Assembly: GCA_963696545.1 (NCBI GenBank)
Contig: CAVOKQ010000004.1
Span: forward strand, 1-47,827
DNA: 47,827 bases
Direction of reading: 5' to 3'
Source: RPQJ01 sp963696545
GTDB lineage: Bacteria; Pseudomonadota; Gammaproteobacteria; Steroidobacterales; Steroidobacteraceae
Made by a program: the position numbers and the translations under genes. Below, one piece after another: positions 40,015 to 47,827 of this stretch (its first letter is position 1; every line of letters begins with the position of its first letter). Under the pieces are notes generated by a model that saw only the letters and a list, made by a program, of their open reading frames with translations, ran no database searches and had not been told where the DNA came from.

Positions 40015-40923
40015 ATGAGTACCGGCACCGTCGCCTACCGGACCGTCGCCCTCGCGGGTCGCCCGGCCGAACCCCGGGTCGGCGAAGCGATGCTCGCGCT
40101 CGCCGGCCACCTGCTGCAGCGGGGCGTGCGTGTCCGCGCGGCCGCGGGACACGCGATGGACTTCTCGCCGCTCGACGTCGAGCTGCTGCCCGAGGCCGAT
40201 CTTGCCGTGGGAGCCGACCTGGTAGTGGCCGTTGGCGGAGACGGCACGATGCTGCATGCCGCGCGCATGGCGGCCCCGAGTCGCGTCCCGGTGCTCGGGG
40301 TCAACCGGGGACGGCTCGGGTTCCTGGCAGACGTTGCGCCGGGCAAGATGCTCGAAAGCGTCGACGACGCGCTTGCCGGTCGTTGCGTTCCCGAGAACCG
40401 CATGCTGCTGCAGACGACGGTCAGCGGGCCGGGGCCGCATTCCCCATATCTCGCGCTGAATGACGTCGCAATCCTGAAGCACGCCACGGGCCGCATGCTG
40501 GACCTGAACACCTGGGTCGACCAGGCGTTCGTCAACACCCACGCCGGCGACGGATTCCTCGTCTCGACCTCCACGGGGTCGACGGCCTACGCACTCTCCT
40601 GCGGCGGTCCCATCGTGCACCCGGGTGTCGCGGCGATCGTGCTGGTGCCCATCTGCCCGCACACGCTGTCCGACCGCCCGATCGTCGTCGGCGCCGAAAG
40701 CGTCATCGAACTCGAGCTGGCGGGTCGCGTCGAGACCCGTGCGCAGGTCGTCTGCGACGGCATCCCGGTCTGCGAACTGGAGGCCGGCGTGCGGCTGCGC
40801 GTCGAGCGCGCCGCCGTGAGCGCAACGCTGCTGCATCCCCCCGGCCACGACTACTTCCGGATCCTGCGCTCGAAGCTGCACTGGGGCCGCAGCGGACGCA
40901 GCGGCCAGCCGCCCGGCGACTGA
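40015..40923 (+). CDS. nadK: NAD(+) kinase
   Basis: A 302-residue ATP-NAD kinase producing NADP+. The conserved GGDG motif is in LVVAVGGDGTMLHAARMAAP. LGVNRGRLGFLADVAPGKML and ALNDVAILKHATGRMLDLNT are typical, as is the substrate loop GDGFLVSTSTGSTAYALSCG with GGPIVHPGVAAIVLVPICPH. ATG 40015 (MSTGTVAYR) is favoured over a Met seven codons upstream. recN begins 8 bases later, so the two are co-transcribed. Confidence 0.96.
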   Translation: MSTGTVAYRTVALAGRPAEPRVGEAMLALAGHLLQRGVRVRAAAGHAMDFSPLDVELLPEADLAVGADLVVAVGGDGTMLHAARMAAPSRVPVLGVNRGRLGFLADVAPGKMLESVDDALAGRCVPENRMLLQTTVSGPGPHSPYLALNDVAILKHATGRMLDLNTWVDQAFVNTHAGDGFLVSTSTGSTAYALSCGGPIVHPGVAAIVLVPICPHTLSDRPIVVGAESVIELELAGRVETRAQVVCDGIPVCELEAGVRLRVERAAVSATLLHPPGHDYFRILRSKLHWGRSGRSGQPPGD

Positions 40924-40931
40924 GCCCTCCG

Positions 40932-42677
40932 ATGCTGACCCACCTGCAGATTCGCGACTTCGCGATCGTCGAGGCCGTCGAACTCGAGTTCACGCCGGGA
41001 TTCACGGCGCTAACGGGCGAGACCGGCGCGGGCAAGTCGATCCTGGTCGATGCCCTGCTGCTTGCCGTGGGCGGACGAGCCGACAGCGGCGCGGTACGAC
41101 ACGGGGCAGAGCGTGCCGAGGTGTCGGCGTCGTTCGACCTCGCGAGCAACGAGGGTGCGCGCGCGTGGCTCGCCGAGCAGTCGATCGAGCACGACGGCGA
41201 AGTCCAGCTGCGCCGGGTCGTATCGGCCGACGGGCGCAGCCGCGCCTACGTCAACGGCCAGTCCGTGCCCGTGCAGTCGCTGCGCGCCCTCGGCGAGCAG
41301 CTGGTCGACGTGCACGGGCAGCTCGAGTTCCAGTCGCTGTCGCGGCGCGATTACCAGCGCAAGCTGCTCGACGAGAGCGGCGGACTGGCCGGCGACGTGG
41401 CTGCGGTGAGCTCGGCGTTCCATGCATGGCGCAAGCTCGACCAGGAGCGAGCGGAATTCGAACAGCGTGGGCGCGATCGCGAGGATCGGCTCGAGCTGCT
41501 GCGACACTTCGTGTCCGAGCTGGAAGGACTGGACGCAAAGCCGGGCGAGGCGGCGCAACTGGCTGAGGAGCGTCGCCGCATCACGGGGCTTGGCCGGCTG
41601 GCCGAGGGTGGCCGGCAGGTCGAGCTGCTGCTCGCGGGCGAAGACGGCGGTGCCGCGGCTGCGCTCGCCCGCTCACACTCGGTGCTGAAGCAACTCGAGT
41701 CGCTCGATGATGCGCTGTCCGCAACCGGACAACTTCTGGACGAAGCGAACATCGCGTGCCGCGAGGCAGTCTCGAGCCTGCGCCGATACCTGGACTCGCT
41801 CGAGGCCGACCCGGCGCGCCAGGAATGGGTCGAGAACCGACTCGCCGCGCTCGAAGCCGCGGCACGCAAGCATCGCGTCGAAGTGGACGAACTGCCCGAG
41901 CTGCGCGTGCGCCTGACGACCGAACTCGACTCGCTCCGGGAGGCGTCGCTGAGCCTCGCAGGACTGGAGCGCAACCTCGCAGCCGCGCTCGAGACCTACG
42001 CAGCGGCCGCGCGCCAGCTGTCGAAGCGTCGGAAGAGTGCTTCGGAAAAGCTTGATTCGAGGGTCACTGCGCTGATGCAGGATCTCGGCATGCGCGGCGG
42101 CGTCTTCTCGACCCGGCTGGAAGCGCCCGTGCCGCCTGCCCGTTCGGAGCACGGGGCGGACGACATCGAGTTCCTGGTGAGCGCGAACCCAGGACAGCCG
42201 CCGCGGCCACTGGCGAAGACCGCATCCGGCGGCGAACTGTCGCGTATCAGCCTCGCGCTGCAGGTGTCGACGCTGAATGCCGCACATCTGCCGTGCCTGG
42301 TGTTCGACGAAGTGGATGCGGGCGTCGGCGGCGCGGTGGCCGAGATGGTCGGCCGGCAACTGCGCGCGCTCGCTGCGTCCGGGCAGGTGCTGTGCGTCAC
42401 GCACCTGCCACAAGTTGCGTCGCAGGCCGGCCGGCAGGTGCGGGTTTCCAAGCTGACAGCACGCGGGCAGACGCGGACGGCTCTCGAGGCCCTTGACGGA
42501 GACGCGCGCGTCGACGAACTAGCGCGCATGCTGGGCGGGGCGAGCGTCACGGAGCGCGCGCGCGAGCACGCGCGGGAGATGCTGGAATCCGCGTCGACCG
42601 CGGACGGGCCGCGCCGGGCTAGCGCTTCTTCGCGCGGTGCGGGCAGTTCTCGCGCACGCACCGGCCGTGCAGTGTGA
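40932..42677 (+). CDS. recN: DNA repair protein RecN
   Basis: An SMC-like ATPase acting early in double-strand-break repair. Walker A ALTGETGAGKSILVDALLLA is near residue 30. The coiled-coil arms run from about 150 to 370 (DQERAEFEQRGRDREDRLEL). The C-terminal head has the ABC signature KTASGGELSRISLALQV, Walker B LPCLVFDEVDAGVGG and the VCVTHLPQVASQA loop. As read it has 581 residues and overlaps the 3' end of convergent fur by 59 bases, with a Ser/Arg-rich tail unlike RecN. One extra G in the run near 42606 would end it at TAG 42620-42622 (563 residues), interlocked with the fur stop in a CTAG. The observed coordinates are given. Confidence 0.94.
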   Translation: MLTHLQIRDFAIVEAVELEFTPGFTALTGETGAGKSILVDALLLAVGGRADSGAVRHGAERAEVSASFDLASNEGARAWLAEQSIEHDGEVQLRRVVSADGRSRAYVNGQSVPVQSLRALGEQLVDVHGQLEFQSLSRRDYQRKLLDESGGLAGDVAAVSSAFHAWRKLDQERAEFEQRGRDREDRLELLRHFVSELEGLDAKPGEAAQLAEERRRITGLGRLAEGGRQVELLLAGEDGGAAAALARSHSVLKQLESLDDALSATGQLLDEANIACREAVSSLRRYLDSLEADPARQEWVENRLAALEAAARKHRVEVDELPELRVRLTTELDSLREASLSLAGLERNLAAALETYAAAARQLSKRRKSASEKLDSRVTALMQDLGMRGGVFSTRLEAPVPPARSEHGADDIEFLVSANPGQPPRPLAKTASGGELSRISLALQVSTLNAAHLPCLVFDEVDAGVGGAVAEMVGRQLRALAASGQVLCVTHLPQVASQAGRQVRVSKLTARGQTRTALEALDGDARVDELARMLGGASVTERAREHAREMLESASTADGPRRASASSRGAGSSRARTGRAV

Positions 42678-43050
42678 GCGAGTGGTCGGTGATGTCGAAG
42701 CCGAGTTGCGCCGCGATCGCGCGCTGCCGGTCCTCGATGCCGTCGTCGGTGAACTCTTCGACGCGGCCGCAGTCGATGCACACGACATGATCGTGATGCG
42801 TACCCTCGTTCAGCTCGAACACGGCCGTGCCGCCCTCGAAGTGATGCCGGGTGACGAGGCCCGCGGTCTCGAACTGCGTGAGCACGCGATAGACGGTCGC
42901 GAGGCCAATGTCCTCGTTCGACTCGATCAGGCGGCGATAGACGTCCTCCGCGCTCATGTGGCGCGGCTGGCTGCCCGCCAGGATCTCGAGGATCTTGAGG
43001 CGCGGCACGGTAATCTTCAGACCCGCCCGGCGAAGTTGCGAGGGTTCCAC
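42619..43050 (-). CDS. fur: Ferric uptake regulator Fur
   Basis: A 143-residue Fe(II)-responsive repressor. The winged-helix domain reads LRRAGLKITVPRLKILEILA, then HMSAEDVYRRLIESNEDIGL and ATVYRVLTQFETAGLV. Metal sites include HHDH (residues 85-88) and Cys91/Cys94 (VVCIDCGRVEEF), plus the C-terminal pair CVRENC. The start is GTG at 43050 (VEPSQLRRAGLKI), where family similarity begins; upstream codons are unlike Fur. Divergent from bamE, a conserved gammaproteobacterial pairing. Confidence 0.95.
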   Translation of the reverse strand: MEPSQLRRAGLKITVPRLKILEILAGSQPRHMSAEDVYRRLIESNEDIGLATVYRVLTQFETAGLVTRHHFEGGTAVFELNEGTHHDHVVCIDCGRVEEFTDDGIEDRQRAIAAQLGFDITDHSLTLHGRCVRENCPHRAKKR

Positions 43051-43141
43051 TGCTGTTCCGTCCTGAGGCGTCCGCGCGGGAGCGCTGTTCCTGTATGATC
43101 CGCGGCCATTATGTCCGGCGCAGGCCGGCAACTCCAGAAAG

Positions 43142-43674
43142 ATGAAGCCGACCGAAAGAATCAGTGCAATGCGCCGGACGTTTGCCCTCCTCGCCCTGCT
43201 GGGCGCTGCGTGGATCGTGACCGGCTGCGTTTACCGGCCCGACATCCAGCAGGGCAACCTGCTGCAGACGGACGACGTGGAACAGGTCAAGGCCGGCATG
43301 ACCCGCAGCCAGGTGCGCTACCTGCTCGGCACGCCGATGGTCTCGGATCCGTTCGAGCCGAATCGGTGGGACTACGTCTACACGTACCAGCGTGGGCGCG
43401 ACAAGAAGATCGACCGGTCGCATTTCGTCGTCTTCTTCGACGGGGACAAGGTGAGCCGCGTCGAGAAGCTAGATCTGCCGGAAGAGAACGCGAATTCGAA
43501 GATCTTGAAGCAGCAGCGCGAGACGAAGGCACCGAGCGCGACAGCACCGGGCGCGACGGCACCGGGCGCGACGGCACCGGCGGCCTCCGGCGACGACGCC
43601 ACCCGGGCCGCGCCATCGGGCCTGGATCTGCCCACGATCCGCCGGCCGCGCAGAAACCGCCCGGCGGCGGCTGA
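43142..43674 (+). CDS. bamE: Outer membrane protein assembly factor BamE (tail frameshifted)
   Basis: A small lipoprotein of the BAM complex that inserts beta-barrels into the outer membrane. The signal is RRTFALLALLGAAWIVTGC with a lipobox TGC. The fold has VYRPDIQQGNLLQTDDVEQV, KAGMTRSQVRYLLGTPMVSD, NRWDYVYTYQRG and HFVVFFDGDKVSRVEKLDLP. A Pro/Ala/Thr-rich tail with tandem APGAT repeats follows. The observed frame runs on to 43942, antisense through rnfH. One extra C near 43640 would give PTIPPAAQKPPGGG and TGA at 43672-43674, leaving a tidy convergent end with rnfH. Start 43142 is uncertain; Met at 43169 is possible. Confidence 0.88.
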
Positions 43675-43681
43675 TCGTCAC

Positions 43682-44006
43682 TCAGCGGTCCCTGCTGCTG
43701 GCCGGGCGCCCCATCGTGCTCCCTGCCGCGGCGAAGTCGGCGCCGCGTTTCGCGTGGATCCGCCTTCAGTCGCCGATAGATCTCGACCCGGTCTCCGGGC
43801 TTTAGAGGGTGGCCCGGCTGCACGACCCGGCCGTAGATTCCAAGGTCCGGCACGCCTGCTGCCAATTCAGGGAATTCCCTTGGCAAGCCGGAGAGCTCGA
43901 CGGCGCGGGTGGCCGTCAGGCCGTCCGCATACTCGACGGTGACCACTCGCTGCTTGTCCCGCAGCGCGTAGACCACCTCGACCAGCTGACGCTCAGGCGC
44001 GGCCAT
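43682..44006 (-). CDS. rnfH: RnfH family ubiquitin-like protein (C-terminus frameshifted)
   Basis: A small beta-grasp protein encoded next to ratA in gammaproteobacteria; its role is poorly defined. Family-like sequence runs QLVEVVYALRDKQRVVTVEY, then GLTATRAVELSGLPREFPEL, GVPDLGIYGRVVQPGHPLKP and GDRVEIYRRLKADPRETRRR, about 90 residues, the usual length. The observed frame has no stop there and continues to 43287 as the antisense of bamE. Other frames stop at 43682 or 43678, so a one-base indel around 43700-43745 is probable and the true C-terminus is uncertain. The ATG overlaps ratA by 14 bases. Confidence 0.8.
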
Positions 44007-44436
44007 GAATTTCTCGCGCGCGTGCGATGAAGGCGTCGATCAGCGTGTTGCAGCTCTGCTCGAAGGCCTTGCCGAACAGCATGCCGATCACTGCATTCGC
44101 GAATTCGAAGCGCATCTCCAGCTCGATCTTCGTGCCGGCGTCGCCGATCGGCTTGAACTCCCAGCGTCCTTCGAGCAACCGGAACGGGCCCTGCACGAGG
44201 CGCATCGTCATGAACGACGGGCGCTCGAACTCGTTGCGCGTCGAGAACCGCTCGCGCACGCCGCTCTTCTGCATCTCCATGCTGGCGAGCAGGTCATGCC
44301 CGGACTTCTCGTGCAGCTGCGCCCCGGCGACCCACGGCAGGAACTCGGGATAGCGCTCGACGTCGATCACGAGATCGAACATCTGCTCGGGGCTGAACGT
44401 GACGAGCGCGCTGCGCCGGATTTCGCGGATGGACAT
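43993..44436 (-). CDS. ratA: RatA/YfjG family START-like protein (coenzyme Q-binding COQ10 homolog)
   Basis: A 147-residue SRPBCC-fold protein. Typical segments are IRRSALVTFSPEQMFDLVID, ERYPEFLPWVAGAQLHEKSG, LEGRWEFKPIG and ELEMRFEFANAVIGMLFGKA. E. coli RatA was described as a toxin blocking 70S assembly, whereas COQ10 homologs bind quinone; which role applies here cannot be told. Start MSIREIRRSALV at 44436. Divergent from smpB. Confidence 0.92.
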   Translation of the reverse strand: MSIREIRRSALVTFSPEQMFDLVIDVERYPEFLPWVAGAQLHEKSGHDLLASMEMQKSGVRERFSTRNEFERPSFMTMRLVQGPFRLLEGRWEFKPIGDAGTKIELEMRFEFANAVIGMLFGKAFEQSCNTLIDAFIARAREIHGRA

Positions 44437-44506
44437 CGTGGATCCCAGATCGCGGCGCAAGTGTATGCGGGACGGCTAGAATGCGCGACCAGTCCGGAAA
44501 TCCCCC

Positions 44507-44995
44507 ATGGCCGCCCCGAGCAAGGAAAAGAGCAAGGAAACTCCCGCGATCGCGCTCAACAAGCGCGCACGGCACGAGTATTTCATCGAGGAGAACCTCG
44601 AGGCCGGCATGGCGCTGCAGGGCTGGGAAGTAAAGAGCCTGCGCGCGGGCAAGGCGCAGATCACCGAGGGCTACGTGCTGGTGAAGAACGGCGAGGCGTG
44701 GCTGATAGGAGCGCACTTCTCGCCGCTGAAGACGACCTCGACGCACGTCGTCGCGGATCCGACGCGCACGCGCAAGCTGCTGCTGCACCGGCGCGAGCTC
44801 GATCGATTGCTGGGCGCCGTCGAGCGCAAGGGACACACCATTGTGCCGCTGCGCCTCTACTGGAAAGGCGGCAAGGTGAAGCTCGAGATCGGCCTCGCCA
44901 AGGGCAAGCAGTCCCACGACAAGCGTGCCACCGAGAAGGACCGCGACTGGCAACGCGACAAGGCCCGGCTGATGCGGAGTCACAGACGAAAGTGA
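44507..44995 (+). CDS. smpB: SsrA-binding protein SmpB
   Basis: A 162-residue OB-fold protein that delivers tmRNA to stalled ribosomes. Conserved stretches are NKRARHEYFIEENLEAGMAL, QGWEVKSLRAGKAQITEGYV and IVPLRLYWKGGKVKLEIGLA. The basic C-terminal tail DKRATEKDRDWQRDKARLMR enters the decoding centre. The tmRNA gene follows within 70 bases. Confidence 0.97.
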   Translation: MAAPSKEKSKETPAIALNKRARHEYFIEENLEAGMALQGWEVKSLRAGKAQITEGYVLVKNGEAWLIGAHFSPLKTTSTHVVADPTRTRKLLLHRRELDRLLGAVERKGHTIVPLRLYWKGGKVKLEIGLAKGKQSHDKRATEKDRDWQRDKARLMRSHRRK

Positions 44996-45022
44996 CGCTC
45001 GGACAGTTTCCGGACGCCGGCC

Positions 45023-45050
45023 TTGCATTACCCCGCCCTGCCCCTACACT
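45023..45050 (+). promoter_or_regulatory. Promoter of ssrA
   Basis: TTGCAT (45023-45028), a 16-base spacer and TACACT (45045-45050), ending 14 bases before the mature tmRNA 5' end, consistent with a short leader removed by RNase P. Confidence 0.6.
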
Positions 45051-45064
45051 AGTGTCGTCCATCT

Positions 45065-45419
45065 GGGGGCGACCGGTTTCGACGTGGGTCGCGAAACTTC
45101 AGGTGCATGCCGAGGTGCAAGGTTCCTCGTTAAACCGCTTGCAAACAACTAGTTGCCAACGAAGACAACTACGCTCTGGCGGCTTAACCCCGCCTAACCC
45201 TCGACTGGCATGTGCTTGTGCATCCAGACCCGAGGGACGCGCTCACAAGCTCGCGGGTCCAGTGTGCTGAGGGCTGGCTCGCTAAAATGCACCTGAGCTG
45301 GTCGAACGTCTTCCCTGCCGCTCGGGTAGCGTTCGACGAGATACAAAGAGACGGCTAAGCATGTAGGTCCTGGAACGTAGGGCTTGCGGACGCGGGTTCG
45401 ATTCCCGCCGCCTCCACCA
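45065..45419 (+). ncRNA. ssrA: Transfer-messenger RNA (tmRNA)
   Basis: A 355-base one-piece tmRNA. The 5' end GGGGGCGACCGGTTTCGACG pairs with the 3' CGCCTCC-A-CCA to form the tRNA-Ala-like acceptor, with the T-arm GCGGGTTCGATTCCCGC. The tag reading frame is at 45155-45187, preceded by the usual TAGTT element. CCA is encoded. Lies next to smpB. Confidence 0.96.
45155..45187 (+). CDS. tmRNA proteolysis tag peptide
   Basis: The resume codon GCC starts the ten-codon tag ANEDNYALAA followed by TAA. It matches the gammaproteobacterial ANDENYALAA pattern and keeps the ALAA end recognised by ClpXP and FtsH-type proteases. Confidence 0.9.
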   Translation, partial: ANEDNYALAA

Positions 45420-45425
45420 ACATCG

Positions 45426-45453
45426 CCCCCCGGTCGGCCGCACCGCCGGGGGG
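45426..45453. terminator. GC-rich hairpin between ssrA and the hydrogenase-like operon
   Basis: CCCCCCGG (45426-45433) pairs with CCGGGGGG (45446-45453). It lies between the convergent ends of ssrA and the small-subunit gene and probably terminates both; no T tract is obvious. Confidence 0.55.
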
Positions 45454-45458
45454 CACTG

Positions 45459-45977
45459 CTAGACGGTACCTTTCGCGTCGGAAAGGGCAGCCAGGATCCC
45501 GGCAAGGATGCGTGTCGGCGACGGCGGACATCCCGGGACGACCACGTCGACGGGGATCACGTTCGCGACCGCTCCACAGCTCGCGTAGCTCTCGCCGAAG
45601 ATGCCGCCGCAGGCACCACAGTCGCCGACGGCGACCACCAGCTTCGGATCGGGCGTGGCGTCGTACGTGCGCCGCAACGCAACTTCCATGTGGCGTGACA
45701 CCGGTCCCGTGACCAGCAGCATGTCGGCGTGTCTCGGGCTCGCGACGAACCGTATGCCAAGTGACTCGACGCTGTAGATCGGGTTGTTGAGCCCGTGAAT
45801 CTCGAGCTCGCAGCCGTTGCATGATCCGGCATCGACCTGACGGATGCAGAGCGCGCGACCAAGCACTTCACGAATGCGTTGCTCAAGCGCCTCGCGCACC
45901 CGCAGGGCCTGCTCGGCAACGGGTGGATCCTCGGTGACGATGCCGACGGTGGCGATCTGCTTCAGCGTCTTCAGCAT
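45459..45977 (-). CDS. Group-4 hydrogenase-related small subunit (NuoB/HyfI-like)
   Basis: A 172-residue homolog of HyfI/HycG and NuoB carrying an N2-type [4Fe-4S] site: Cys53 and Cys56 (AGSCNGCELEIHGLNNP), Cys120 (VGDCGACGG) and Cys150 (VPGCPPSP). The C-x-x-C form of the first motif is that of hydrogenase small subunits rather than the tandem Cys of NuoB. An N-terminal stretch of about 45 residues (EQRIREVLGRAL) precedes it. It follows the large-subunit gene by 5 bases. With a large subunit lacking nickel ligands, the complex is expected to be an energy-converting-hydrogenase-related (Ehr) type complex rather than a hydrogenase. Confidence 0.9.
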   Translation of the reverse strand: MLKTLKQIATVGIVTEDPPVAEQALRVREALEQRIREVLGRALCIRQVDAGSCNGCELEIHGLNNPIYSVESLGIRFVASPRHADMLLVTGPVSRHMEVALRRTYDATPDPKLVVAVGDCGACGGIFGESYASCGAVANVIPVDVVVPGCPPSPTRILAGILAALSDAKGTV

Positions 45978-45982
45978 GAGTG

Positions 45983-47525
45983 CTAGAGGTCGTGGCCGCT
46001 GTAGGACAGGTTGAACGACTTATTGATCAGCGGGAAATCGGGCACGATGTTGCCGATCACGGCGTGCTCGAGCACTGGCCAGTTGTGCCAAGAAGGATCC
46101 TGGGGATGGCAGCGCCGGATGGACCCGCCCTCTCCCGCCGTCAGCGCCATCACAACCGGGCCCCGCCAACCTTCGATCAGCCCGATGCCACGGCTGCCGG
46201 CCGGCGGAGCGAGCAGCGGGACCGAGTGAGGCCCTGACGGCAAATTCGTCGCGATGCGCTCGACGAGCCGGCAGGACTCGTGCAACTCATCAAAGCGGAC
46301 CGCCACGCGCGCCAGCACGTCGCCATCGCTGCTGCCGCACTTCACGGGGCCGAGGTCGACGTAGGGTTCGCACGGCAGGTCAATGCGCAAGTCGAGATCC
46401 TGGCCACTCGCACGACCTGCCAGGCCAATCAGGCCGAGCCTGCGTGCAAGTTCGGGCGCCACCGTTCCTGCGGCAGCGAAGCGATCGCGCACTCCCGCGT
46501 GCTCGTCGTAGATCTCCTTGAGCCGTTTCGATTCGCGGGCCAGGTCCGTGACATGTGTCGCGAGGCGATCGGCTGCCGCCGCCTCCAGATCGCGGCTGGT
46601 ACCACCCGGAACGACGAAATCGAACAGGTAGCGCTGGCCGAGCGCCTGCTCGGTCGAACGCAACAGCAGTTCCTTGATACGGGAGAACTGCGCGAGTCCG
46701 AAGGCGAATCCTGCGTCGTTGCCCAGCGCGCCCAGGTCACCCAGGTGATTCGCGATGCGTTCGAGTTCGAGCGCGAGAGCGCGCAGCCAGACGGCTCGCG
46801 GCGGCACGAAAGCGCCCGCCATGCCCTCCAGTCCCTGGCAATAGGCCCAGGAGAACGCCACCGCAGAGTCGCCGGACACCCGGGCTGCGAGACGATGTGC
46901 GTCCCGCAGGTCGAGCGACTGAAAGCGTCGCTCGATGCCCTTGTGCACGTAGCCGAGGCGCTGCTCGAGCCGCAGCACTTTCTCGCCGACGATTAGAAAA
47001 ACGGAAGTGGCCAGGCTCGATGATGCCGGCGTGCACCGGTCCAACAGGCACCTCGTGCACCCCATCGCCCTGCACGCGCACGAACTGGTACGAATCCACC
47101 GGCGCAGGTGACTCGGGAGCCGGCACGACGGCACCTGCCGTCAACGGATGAAAGTCCTCTGGCCAGGCCGCGTGACGCAGCCAAGGTCGCTCGTCCTTGT
47201 CTGTGGAACACAAGCCATGCAGGTCGAAAACCGCACGCTGCAGCCGGCCCGCAGAAGGAAACTCTTCTTCGACCCCCGGATACCGCCCCGCTGCAGTCGC
47301 TACGGGCAGCTCGACCGCGAGTCCGCCCGGCTGCGCGACGTACAACGCATGAACGCTGGCGCGGCCTGGGAGCGACGTATCGCCCCAGAGCGCGAGCAAC
47401 CGTCCGCCACCGGCCGCAATGTCCTGTGCCAAGCTGCGCCAGGACGGGGCGTCGACTTCCAAGGTCCTGACGCCCGGTGCTCCGGCGATGGGCTCGGCCT
47501 GTTCAAACCAACGTGCGACAGCCAC
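45983..47525 (-). CDS. Group-4 hydrogenase-related large subunit without Ni ligands (frameshifted)
   Basis: HyfG/HycE-like fusion of a NuoC-like N-terminal part (about residues 1-160, LDAPSWRSLAQ-like to DFHPLT) and a NuoD-like C-terminal part. The first frame reaches PVGPVHAGIIEPGHFRF near 46996. The second continues LIVGEKVLRLEQRLGYVHKG and KGIERRFQSLDLRDAHRLAA; one T too many in a TTTTT run explains the break, and the corrected protein has 513 residues. The position of the first nickel CxxC motif reads RVSGDSAVAFSW, and the C-terminus ends NKSFNLSYSGHDL without a DPCxxC. Both nickel-ligand pairs are therefore absent. Start is GTG at 47525, one base from the upstream gene's stop. Electron donor and acceptor are unknown. 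Confidence 0.85.
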
Positions 47526-47526
47526 T

Positions 47527-47827
47527 TCAGCCGCCCCCGATCATTCGCGCAGCCGCTCGATACCAATCCGCCAGGTACGGCGGAATGTAGAGTCCAAGCA
47601 GTAGCACGATCGCCAGGTGCGCGAACACGGGCAGCAACGCGGGCTGGTGTGGCAGTCGGCGTCCCCTTGTCTCGCCGAAGACCATGCCCTGCACCCGGCT
47701 GAAGATGGCCGCGAACGCCACGCCGAGCGCCATCAGCAGGATCGGCGTCGCCCAGGGCTGCTGCCGCATCGCAGTTGTAAGGATCAGGAATTCGCTGGCA
47801 AATACGCCAAACGGAGGCATGCCGAGG
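47527..47827 (-). CDS. Antiporter-like membrane subunit (HyfF/NuoL-M type), C-terminal fragment
   Basis: The window edge cuts this gene; about 99 C-terminal residues remain. They begin with the antiporter-family stretch LGMPPFGVFASEFLIL and contain a TM near PILLMALGVAFAAIFSRV, then a second at FAHLAIVLLLGLYIPPYLAD. This matches the end of HyfF-type proton-channel subunits. Its stop lies one base from the start of the large-subunit gene, so the operon continues upstream beyond the window. Confidence 0.75.
   Translation of the reverse strand, partial: LGMPPFGVFASEFLILTTAMRQQPWATPILLMALGVAFAAIFSRVQGMVFGETRGRRLPHQPALLPVFAHLAIVLLLGLYIPPYLADWYRAAARMIGGG

Noticed and set aside
39990..40016. Possible CIRCE halves (GAGTG and AGCAC) near the nadK start
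   Set aside because: On either strand the half-sites are in the wrong order and spacing for the HrcA operator.

Overview
The window is about 48 kb of GC-rich chromosomal DNA from a gammaproteobacterium. The evidence is the gene order: rlmE-ftsH-folP-glmM-tpiA-secG-tRNA-Leu next to a nuoA-N operon, then hrcA-grpE-dnaK-dnaJ-dapB-carAB-greA, then nadK-recN/fur/bamE/rnfH/ratA/smpB-ssrA. The arrangement recalls Xanthomonadales/Steroidobacterales-like lineages, but the genus cannot be told from the sequence.

Layout. (1) 1-7.5 kb is an accessory segment on the minus strand: the N-terminal part of a TonB-dependent receptor cut by the window edge, a frameshifted P-loop NTPase, a nucleotidyltransferase-like gene with a premature stop, and an RND efflux permease with its lipoprotein adaptor. 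It is punctuated by three related terminator/tRNA-3'-end repeats and abuts an initiator tRNA, which suggests stepwise integration at that tRNA. (2) 7.5-21.9 kb is initiator tRNA-fMet and a complete 14-gene complex I operon nuoA-N (minus). (3) 21.9-28.3 kb is tRNA-Leu(GAG), secG, tpiA, glmM, folP, ftsH and rlmE (minus). (4) 28.3-40 kb holds yhbY (plus), converging on greA, carB, carA, dapB, dnaJ, dnaK, grpE and hrcA (minus). Two unusual long stem-loop elements lie between carA and dapB, and a sigma-32-type promoter precedes dnaK. (5) 40-45.4 kb has nadK-recN (plus), fur (minus), bamE (plus), rnfH-ratA (minus) and smpB-ssrA tmRNA (plus). (6) 45.4-47.8 kb is the 3' end of a group-4-hydrogenase-related operon (minus): an antiporter-like membrane subunit (partial), a large subunit lacking both nickel-ligand cysteine pairs, and a small subunit with an intact N2-type cluster motif.

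Functionally the core is respiratory energy conservation (complex I plus a second complex I-like assembly without a Ni-Fe site), proteostasis (FtsH, DnaK/DnaJ/GrpE, HrcA, trans-translation by SmpB/tmRNA), envelope biogenesis and export (SecG, BamE, GlmM), and carbamoyl phosphate, lysine, folate and NADP synthesis. At least six, probably eight, single-base indels interrupt otherwise well conserved genes (P-loop NTPase, nuoC, secG, dapB, bamE, rnfH, the hydrogenase-like large subunit, perhaps recN). Several sit in homopolymers, so consensus or assembly error is the most economical explanation; coordinates of those genes span both frames.
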